A stretch of DNA of 64,000 bases, from assembly GCA_949128115.1 (NCBI GenBank), contig OX421962.1:38339745-38403744 (forward strand), written 5' to 3'. The notes below the pieces were generated by a model, which did no database searches, was not told the DNA's origin, and saw nothing but the letters and a program-made list of their open reading frames with translations. Within the stretch, counting starts at the first letter, position 1, and the number at the start of each line of letters is the position of its first letter. Below are positions 55,224 to 64,000 of the stretch, piece by piece. Origin of the DNA: Anaspis maculata. Its lineage: Eukaryota; Arthropoda; Insecta; Coleoptera; Scraptiidae. A program made the translations under genes and the position numbers.

Positions 55224-58200
55224 ATATTTTAGCATCACTTCTGCAAGAAACATAATTGTGTTTTTTCTTCGCATAAATAAAAAAAAACGAGTATACTTTC
55301 TAATTAATTGCGTTTTTCCGCTAATGCTGAAATATTGTGAACTGAAACGTCTATCTCAAAAAATTGTAAAAAATGAGTTGAAATGAGTTTGTATCTTGCT
55401 TTTACTTGAAGAATGAAAAAAAAACGTGGAATGGTATAACTCATTGCCTGCTCACTGTTGATTGCTACCTATACATGCAAATTTTATACAAATAGTCCCG
55501 CAGCTAATGATGGTTACAACATACGACCCTGCACTTTGTGACAAAAATATGGCACTTGGCACCCAATAAGGTTCCTCATGTCTCAAGACACATACGAAGA
55601 CATGGTGCCACCATATTGGCCCCGGAGGGAGCGGGCAGAGTTGAGTTACGTTCAAGTTAAGTTCCTTCAAAGTTAAGAGCATAAAACCCATACCAAACCA
55701 TCCATTGGTATTCAATTGCTGTATTTCGCTCAACACACATGGACCTGTGCTTGAAACTGAACTGCTCATTGGGTACCTGGCCTAACAGTAAAGGGTAAAG
55801 GTACAGTAAGTTAGGCCAGTTACCTAGTTGTTAACAGTAGGTTGTCAAAAGTCAAAAGCCTACTAAGGAAATCTGGATTTTGCATTTGAATTTGGTGTTT
55901 GTAGATAAGGATACGTGTTCCTAAGTTAATGTGCAGTCAGGTTTGTTTGGCTTGAAAAAAATGTCGCAAGAAGAAGATTGGAGGGTCCCTGATCGCCTGA
56001 TGTGCAGGTCTTTCATCGCCGCTGCTATTTAATTTGAGTGACACTAACAGATAGTCACTTAGATAACGGGTAACTAACGTGCCAAATGACAATTTTTTTT
56101 CCCAAGTGCAAGGTTGGATCCGTTTTTGTCTCTTGCCACCGGGACTAAAATGTCTGCAAACAATTTTGTGAAACAACAACTATCAAAGGAATGGAACTTG
56201 TTTTCAATTTTAATAATAACTTTCGAGTTTATTGGATGAATGTTGTGGAGCGGAGACATTACGCAAGGGATGTCAAAGCTTGATATACCGGCACGTCATC
56301 ATCATTTTCGTAAAGTAGGTATTCCAGCATCAGGTATTATCGTGGCGTATAAGAGTCGTGAAACGAGATGTGGTTCGATTGAAAAGGTGATGTCTCGTTT
56401 GAAGTAAGGTGACGCTGGAGGGCGGATGATGAGTAGGAGGAGGAGGAGGAAAGCTCAGGCATATTTCAAAACCACCATTCGCACACAGCGGGGCGAATTT
56501 AATAAGCAAGAAATCTTGTATACCTACTGACGGCGAAAGAGAAACTTCACGAGAACTGCGCGTGTGGGTAGTTTCTGTACCTATACCATCCGGGGATGTA
56601 AGTGGATCCTAGTCTACAAATGCGATATTATAACGTTCACAAACTTGTACAACTTGAAAATTGTTCATTCTATCGAACATAATCATAACAATCAAGCTCT
56701 CTGCCATCAGAATTTCTCAATAGTTAGAAATTGAGTCAGTCTGGTCACATAATATGATAGAGGCCGGAGGTGAGCCATTACTGACAGCTTGAGCTTAATG
56801 CAAATTAGCACTATTAGGCCACGTGTCCAGCTCGAACATCGGTGGCGCCACGATCAGTACCTGGCCTAGTTGAAATGGCGACTTGGTGCAAAATAAAATA
56901 AACTTAATTATTGCTCCCAGCACCAGCACACCCAGCACGTTGCTAGTTAGCTAATTATGATACGCATCTGTGCGATGCATCAAAACTGAATGTTTGAATT
57001 TCAATTTGAATAATTACACCTGATGTTGCTTGTTTGCTGTTTGCCTGCCTCAACCCAGAGCACACCGCCGCGCCGCGCCGCTTCGAACCCTTCCGCACAA
57101 CAACCTACGCCAAAGAATTGAGGGATGGCTTGTTGGGTGGTAGTTGAGGCTCTCTTATAACAAGATGAACAACATCTGGCAAATAAGTAATTACCGTAAT
57201 GGATTAAAACGGCAAATGGAACGTGCACTTTGCACAACACTGCCACTTGATAGAGAAATAATTCATAAAGTGCGACTACTCTGAATAAGCTTAAGACAGC
57301 AGAGTATTTAGCCCCAAAACCCAGCAACAACAACGAATGAAGCAAAATTAGCAAAATTGCTGCCAGGACTTTCCGGCAAGAACACAAGACATATTTTGTA
57401 AGTCTGCAGCTCAGTGTGTGCGAGTGTAGTCTGTAGTTACCAATGTTAGCTTATAGGCATCACAGGGTTCAACCTCAAAAATATATATTTCCAGCACCTC
57501 AGAAACTTATGTGCAAAAGTCCCCAACCCTCGGATACCGGCGTTATGATTTTTTGGAAGCAACAAGGGCCTAAGTGATAAAACCACTAATGCCCTTAATA
57601 CCTATAGAACTGCCTTGAAATGGTGTTAAAATGTACTTAGAGGAGCTTCTGCTGAACATTATGGGATACATGCCCAGCACCAGCCCAGCACTTATTCCGC
57701 CCATTTTCTCCCAGCCAGAAGCGAGTCCTTATGGCACCTTCAAGGGCTTCAAAATAAGCACTGACTGAACATTTTTGTTCAAGGCAGGCAAGCCGAGGCA
57801 CAAGCAGTTTTCACATCCCATTTAGGCAATTTTCTAATTATGAAATTATTATGACAGCGTCAAGCTTGAGCTTTCAAACATCAGTGCAAGCAATCGCCAA
57901 ATCCTCTAGGGAGTTTTCAAATTTCAAATTCGGAAACTTAGAAACAAAATCTCACAGCCGACTAGAACCACGGTACAAGTGAACCTACTATAGTATGGCT
58001 ACTTAAACAGCAAAATTTTATTTCCAAGACTTTACAACAATACTTGACGTAAAGACTGAGTTTTGCCAAGAATGATTTTTGCAAATGCCAATTAACCTGT
58101 TTTTTTACGGGTCATAAATCGCTTCATTACTCCGCATTTTTTACGAGTGCCTTTTACGGGCCGAATTTGATGTAATTTCGTCGAAATTAAAATTTAATTA

Positions 58201-59271
58201 CCGCCGACGAGGATGTTAAAAGTTAAATTGAATCTTCCAGTTGAAATCTCAATAGGAACAACAACCTCGCACAACACAAGTTATGGCCATTAAGTAAAAT
58301 TTCTGTGCGAGCTATTCATAGAAACGCCACGTGAACTTTGCGATATGAAAAATGACAAACAGAATGATGGCTTCAAAATTGTAGAAGTACAGTAAACTGG
58401 GCTTTCAAAGACACAGCCGCATTCTTTTCACAAAGTTACGACCCCAGGTGAATACAGGGTGTCTCAAAAAGTATCGCATTCTGAGTCCAGAGCAATGTAT
58501 GAAATACGGTCAAAAATCCCAATTTTTTTTTTTTAATCAATGACGTTCATTTTTGAAGATTTGGGAGTCAAAAGAGTGGGACTTTGCTATCGTCTATTTT
58601 CGTTATTCGAAGTGGTTTTGAGAAACTGTTTGTGATGGACTAATCAGTAAAATTCATCAACTAGAGGATGTGCATTGTGTCGATTTCCTGTAGTATTTCC
58701 TCTTTCATCCTCGCTTGCTGTTTTAGTATACGCTAGAGTTGATAGTACTCACTATACTCAGTGATGAGCATGGAAAAATGGCGCTGCTGAGCAGTGGGCA
58801 TTTCTATTACATTTTCTTTACTACTGACGTACATGCATCGTCTTCTTCAGTGGCTTAATGGTCACCACTACTAACAAATTCAGCAAAGAGCCACCAACCA
58901 GAAGAAACGATTTTTGCTGCTATACGTAATCACAAATATTTTCACTTGCGCGAATATCACGTCACGATGTCGAGGTGACTGACAACCGTCACATTACGCA
59001 TAGCACATCTATCAAAAGGTAGCATCAAGCTGGCACCATTAGTATCAACACAAAACACATTTTCCCCATGGCTTACTTCAACGAAAAAAGTACACCTCAA
59101 GGTTTAGAGTCTGTTTAGACTACCAATATTTTCTTTCGGACTCAACTAGTCCAACAGTTTGTTTCTAAACTGGCTGTCAAACAAAATAAACTTTCTAGGA
59201 ACAAACTACCTTTTCCTAAACGAAATACCAACTGGATCCAACTGAGTGTTGAGTGAAAATATGCCATAGAC
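55224..59271. other. Long gene-free stretch
   Basis: No gene. A lone ATACAGGGTGTCTCAAAAAG at about 58455 is a tip of the ACAGGGTGT class without a partner nearby. GGA triplets lie at 56432-56450. Confidence 0.45.
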
Positions 59272-61104
59272 ATTAGGGTGGGCCGCTGCTATAGGTGTGT
59301 TTTTTTTGTTTTCATAATACGGACTTCTAATAGCGCGGAAAAGTTGCAGTTTCATATACTTTTCAAATATCTAGAAGCTTATTGTCCCAAGTTTTCGTCT
59401 TCAGCCTCCGCAAGACGCGTCTTTCAGAAATATCTCAACATTCAGTTTTTGCAAGATAACGAATTGAGTTATGGAGAAAACTGTTTAAATACCTTAGTGA
59501 AAAAAGAGATAAAACTCTTTATTCGACAGAAATGAAGTGTTAAGACTTCAATTATCAATATTTTATCAATATTTTTTGTTTTATCTCACTCTGGGTTGAA
59601 ATTTTTTTGACTTACCAATATGGGCATCAGTTTCCTAGATTCATTCTTGCTGTAAATAGAGCCATATCTTGATTCAGCTTCACAAACTGCTGATGCTGCT
59701 TCTAAAACTGTTTTCACAAATCGCTCTACTGATTGGATATAACAGGGAAAACGTGGAAATTCTAATTAAGGAACTATATCGTTAACATTCAGTAATTCTT
59801 CTAGTTCATCATCCGACATACGGGGTGGTTTTTTGAAAAGGACACCTCCAATTTCTCGCTGCACAATTTTTTTCTGAGAAAAAGCTGACAAGTCGATTTT
59901 CTTTTCAAGAGGAACATCTAGGACACGTATTGCCAAATTCTTATCTTCAATCCTTTTGCCCCCACCCCCTACCCTAGTTTTTTAATTTCAAATTGCATTA
60001 CTTATCTTGTGATACACCAAATTGAAGGCAATAACACTGTTTCCGTTAAACATACTCTGAAATCTTCAAACTACCCTCTTAACCCGTTTGAAAATTCTCT
60101 CATTGTTGATTAGAGGAATGTTTTTCTGTTTACTGCAGATTCTTGAGGAATAGATTTCCCAGCAAAAACAGGGCGATTTTTATTTCGAGGGGAACATCTG
60201 AGACATGATGTGTTGCCAAATTTTCATCTTCATTGCATTCTCTTCCCAATTAAGACCATTTTTGAAAAGGATTAGAGGGTGATTTAGGCAGTTTGAAGTT
60301 ATTTTTCCATAAAGGAAATTTTCATACTCTCTATTAGAATTGAAGTAGGCTAGGAAGGGGCCGAAAGGATTGAAAATAGAACTGTGACAACATGCCACCC
60401 TCGAAATAAGAACCGACCTGTTTTCGTTTAAAAATATTTTTTCCAAGAATCGGGATAGTTGATAGGATCGAGTAAAGCTTCCCCTTGATTAAGGATGAGA
60501 GAATTTTTGCAAGGGTTGGGAGGTGACTTGAAAAATATCAAATTTGTTTGTCAGAAAGAGAATTCTATTATCTTCAGTTTGAAGTGTCACAAGTTAGGTA
60601 ATGCTATTTGACATTTTAAATTTTTTTTTCATTTGGGTGGTCTCTTTTTACAATTTAAATAACTTTTTGATTGATGTATATTATTTCATCATTGCTAAAA
60701 CTCTTGTATGAGAAACAGTTGAAATTGAAGTTTTCGCCCAAAGTTGCTCAATTTTTAATGTGACTATTTTTGCAACTTCAAGGCAACTGGGCTTTCTCGG
60801 TGAATTCAATTTAATTTGTTTTTTTTTGTGATTGAAAAAACAATACTGGAACACGGGCTTCTTGTGCCCGACTGTTCAATTGCATATTTTTTTTATTGTG
60901 AATATATTTTTAAACATTTTCTGGCCTAATAAAAATTTGCGAATTTTTTTCCAAATATAGAAATTTTAACGTCATTGCGGACCCTGAAGTGATGATTTTT
61001 TTTCAAAAACGCTGAAACGATTTCTTTTTGTAATCTGATTATGCATCTTTTCCGCACTATTAGAATAAAAAAATCGAAAATATGATTTTTCGGCCCACCC
61101 TAAT
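59272..61104. mobile_element. 1.8-kb TIR element, ATTAGGGTGGGCCG ends
   Basis: ATTAGGGTGGGCCG at the left and CGGCCCACCCTAAT at the right are perfect 14-bp inverted repeats. AGAC abuts both ends (59268-59271 and 61105-61108), a candidate 4-bp duplication. Inside, segments of the type AGGGGAACATCTGAGACA occur two or three times, including an inverted pair at about 60160-60200 and 60380-60420. An 85-codon frame at 59278 has no domain that I know. Probably a non-autonomous DNA transposon of unknown superfamily. Confidence 0.7.
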
Positions 61105-61890
61105 AGACATTTCGATTTCAAGTCAAGAAAATCAGTGTTCTTGAGGAAGTCAGTAGCCTAACCTTACTTTATTGTGTTCAATAAACTCACGGTTGAACCA
61201 ATATTATGGTAATCTGGTTGCAAACTTTCAGGCTATTGAACCTTGTATATTGTTGTTGGTATTGTTTTTGTATTGTACTGTTCATTGTTGATGTATGAAT
61301 TGTTGACGTAAATGTGAACATTAACTGTCATTTCACTCACTTCAGAGACCTAGAGGGGGTCTGATGTCATGCATTGCCATGGCAACGCCCTGACCTATGC
61401 CATATTTCTACGTCACGCACTAATAGGTGAAATTCACAGCCATTTCTGCGCTTGCGCAATCATGCGATGGGATTGGAGAATATTCCCATATGCTAGCTCA
61501 TGTAAAACGCGTAATTTCAATTATTGTATATTATTAAAACTGTTGTACATGGAATTTTCAAATAAGTTATGAAAAAAAGTTCCTGATTTCTCATGTCGGC
61601 TTCTTTATACACTTTTGGGTATCTGTGTGGTAAATACTCCGCAGCTGATGAATCATCATCATTTGACATTGACATTTTTGATTATTCATAATATATTCAA
61701 TGTGATATATAATATTGGTTTCCTGCACAATCCTGACTAATTTCATGAACAATTTTCTTCTAAAAAACGAAAAAACGAAAAAACAATAATAGATGAATTT
61801 GTTTTCGTATAAAAGCACGTAATTAGCTTTTCTTCATACATTGTCAAAAAAGAACTTGCCCGAGGGCTCACAGCAAAAATTCCTGCACAT
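61105..61890. other. Gene-free stretch
   Basis: Nothing recognised. Confidence 0.4.
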
Positions 61891-62411
61891 TGTTACGAGC
61901 GGCTATTCCGTGCATGCTGGTAAACACGGGACCTTTCTGGATTCTTCCATCCATTAGATCGCAGTGTAGAAGTGCGGAGCGATCTGGTGCATTCCAGAGC
62001 GTTCGTGTACGTGGAACTGAATTGAGAGACTTCAACGCTCGATCGAGACACATCTGTCCACTTTGGCCGAGGTACAGATTCCAGAACACGCGGAAAGCAC
62101 GCGAAAGGTGTGCATGATTATTCAGGAGTGGTCTAGAAACCGCATATGTCGGGCCACTATGGAAATTGCTGGAAGATGTTAGAAAGCTCGGGAACGCTAA
62201 TCGAAGGCATATGAAAGGCACTGTTCAACAGCGCGACAGTGAGTATTGAATTGGGAGAGACAACGAGCGGACAAGCGAGCGATAATCACAGCGATAATTC
62301 AAGTAGATAATTGTTCGCGTGTATTTATTGTAGTACGCAGAAATAAACAGTGTGTGTTTTAAAACGTTCGTCTTAATTATATTCGAACCCGTGCGCGAGA
62401 AATACGTAACA
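61891..62411 (+). repeat. Solo-LTR-like repeat, copy 2 (plus)
   Basis: Begins TGTTACGAGCGGC and ends AAATACGTAACA, so TGTTACG...CGTAACA. AATAAA occurs at about 62342, near the 3' end as expected of an LTR. Flanks ACAT (left) and ATAT (right) differ at one of four bases, so a duplication is uncertain. It is the inverted partner of 54713-55223. Confidence 0.7.
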
Positions 62412-63241
62412 ATATGATAACGAACTGAAACCTATTTTGTGCGAGGAAGCATTTCAGATAATACACACGAAACGAGAGGCTTGACCTATTTTAAAACTGT
62501 TTCCCACTTAATTTATTGACGGTCTTCAATCGACATAAAGCCAAACCATAAAAAAGATAAAACGAGGGAATTTGCATAAATAATGAGCTTTCTGTATTCT
62601 GTTTCATCGTACCCCAATTGCTCAACAAATTTCGATGAGCTGATTAGGTGGGCACTTGCGATATTACAGGCTTAATCAGAAAGAAGTTTTCAGTTCATAA
62701 ATCGTAATGCATTTTTAAAAGTTGGCTTCGTTCTTCCGAGAGCGTTTTCCATCATAGATTATCGCAAAATATCTGGGCCCAATGTGTGAATACAGGTTTC
62801 CTAAATTGAGCGTCTCTTTCTGGCCCGTGACGTCACGTTCGATTGCGCAGTAAATCGTCGCAGTCCTAGTGTGCCAACATTGCCCCGATTCCATAAGCCG
62901 AACGTGTGTTTTGATGGTGTTATTATTGGTATTTATACAGTTTTCACAAGTAGTTATGAAAAATAAATGTTGTGGGCCGCTATGCAAGTCCACAAGTTAT
63001 ACAGCGAATGTGTCCCTAAGCATGGATCCATAAAATACGACGTGACACTCGAAGAAGCAAAAAGAACCACAAGCCCTTCAGCGTTATAATAGTAGGGAGC
63101 TTCCTGCTTAGTTCATTAAGTATTATTAATTCAAGGGTACACTTGGCCACATTTTTGCATCAAACACTTCAAATTTATAGTGATGGTCATAATACACCAT
63201 AAAAAATAATTAAAGTGGGACATGGGACACGCATTTACCTG
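62412..63241. other. Gene-free stretch
   Basis: GAATACAGGTTTCCT at about 62790 is inverted as AGGAAACCTGTATTA at about 63728, too short a match to call an element. No gene. Confidence 0.4.
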
Positions 63242-63419
63242 CGCCGCTATTCTTGAATCGTGTGAGAAAAGTCCCTGGGAGTAAAATACATTCCGCAGTA
63301 CACTGATGTAGCGAATGTTGCCTAAAATCGTGGTTTTTAGGCAACTTTCGCTACAGAAGTGTAGTACGGATTATATAAAACTTCCGGCGACTTTTCTCAC
63401 ACGATTCAAGAATAGCGGC
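63242..63419. mobile_element. Nested-hairpin MITE
   Basis: A 29-bp perfect inverted repeat (63244-63272 and 63390-63418; starts CCGCTATTCTTGAATCG) surrounds a second hairpin: GTAGCGAATGTTGCCTAAAA against TTTTAGGCAACTTTCGCTAC. CCTG flanks both ends and may be the target duplication. No protein. The perfect stem suggests a young copy. Confidence 0.85.
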
Positions 63420-64000
63420 CCTGTGCTTTCTGCGCACGTCCATATATCGTTGATATATCCATTACAAAAATAGTTTTTTACGCGCATCAAATGCCTCTCT
63501 GACAAATTCTTCTCTGCGGAATATTCATTTGCAATATTCATTGAGAGGTTCGTTATATTTTTTAGCGACTTTCCCAGCATGATTGGCTTCAAAATTCAGA
63601 AAATAAAACGCACTTATAACACGGCGGAGCAATGTAAATACAAATTGCGCGATCACTCATTGCACACTGAGCGCAGAACGTGCCGAAAACAGCTGCGCGG
63701 AATCGCGGATTCTCCATCTCTCTTTTGAGGAAACCTGTATTACGTCGCAGACAAACACTATGACAGTCAACTGTGAAAAAAGAAAAAATGTGACCGGGCT
63801 GCTGTTGATGAAAGGGCCCTTTGGTATGTGCACACGTTACTAGAGTATGCTTATACCAAAATTGGAACCTTGTCGGTAAAACCAAAAGGGTGTTTAACTG
63901 AAATTTGAAACCTGAACAGGAAATAGATCAGGCTACATAACAATCTGTCTTTCAGCTCCTTCCGATAGCTCAATTGAAACTAAGTTGGTAATGCTTCAAA
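63420..64000. other. Gene-free stretch
   Basis: No gene, RNA or element is recognised. Confidence 0.45.

Overview
The window is non-coding, repeat-dense eukaryotic DNA, most likely from an arthropod and probably an insect. It is AT-rich. I see no operons, no ribosome-binding sites and no convincing host gene on either strand. The recognisable content is transposable elements: an intact Ty1/copia retrotransposon, broken R2-like, R1/Jockey-like and Ty3/gypsy pol fragments, a mariner-type transposase remnant, a hAT-like insertion, a tRNA-derived SINE, a 5S-rRNA-like fragment, and an unusual number of long palindromic (foldback) elements, many tipped with ACAGGGTGT. I cannot name the species; an insect is suggested by the element families only.

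Layout. 1-2.4 kb: two near-identical 132-bp MITEs. 2.4-3.4 kb: a foldback element with a SINE inserted in its left arm. 6.9-10.4 kb: a nested cluster, in which a TIR-flanked element holding a LINE pol remnant is split by a 2.5-kb hAT-like element (8-bp target duplication), which itself holds several smaller inverted-repeat elements. 11.2-14.8 kb: two large palindromes (0.9 and 1.9 kb). 15.6-16.5 kb: a weak TIR element. 19.2-20.9 kb: a 1.7-kb palindrome. 21.8-23.8 kb: a fragment of the 7.96-kb family, then the 3' part of an R2-like non-LTR retrotransposon. 24-30 kb: dispersed repeats, a 5S-like fragment and an ACAGGGTGT element. 30.6-31.6 kb: gypsy pol remnant, minus strand. 33.8-36.0 kb: a 2.1-kb palindrome related to the one at 19.2 kb. 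38.7-40.5 kb: two foldbacks, the second holding the mariner-type remnant. 44.8-46 kb: small TIR elements. 46.8-51.5 kb: the complete copia element, the only intact long coding sequence. 52-54 kb: two foldbacks. 54.7 and 61.9 kb: two solo-LTR-like copies in inverted orientation. 59.3-61.1 kb: a TIR element. 63.2 kb: a nested hairpin MITE.

How it fits together. Only the copia element looks able to move by itself: its LTRs look identical, it has a target duplication, one uninterrupted gag-pol frame, and a primer site matching the anticodon arm of initiator tRNA-Met, as in Drosophila copia. Everything else is decayed or non-autonomous. The most unusual signal is the architecture of the palindromes. 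Several are built of concentric layers, and in at least three the outer and inner layers are homologous to each other, so they look like repeated rounds of the same inverted-duplication event rather than simple MITEs. If transcribed, arms of 0.4-1 kb would form long hairpin RNAs; that is inference, not something the sequence proves.
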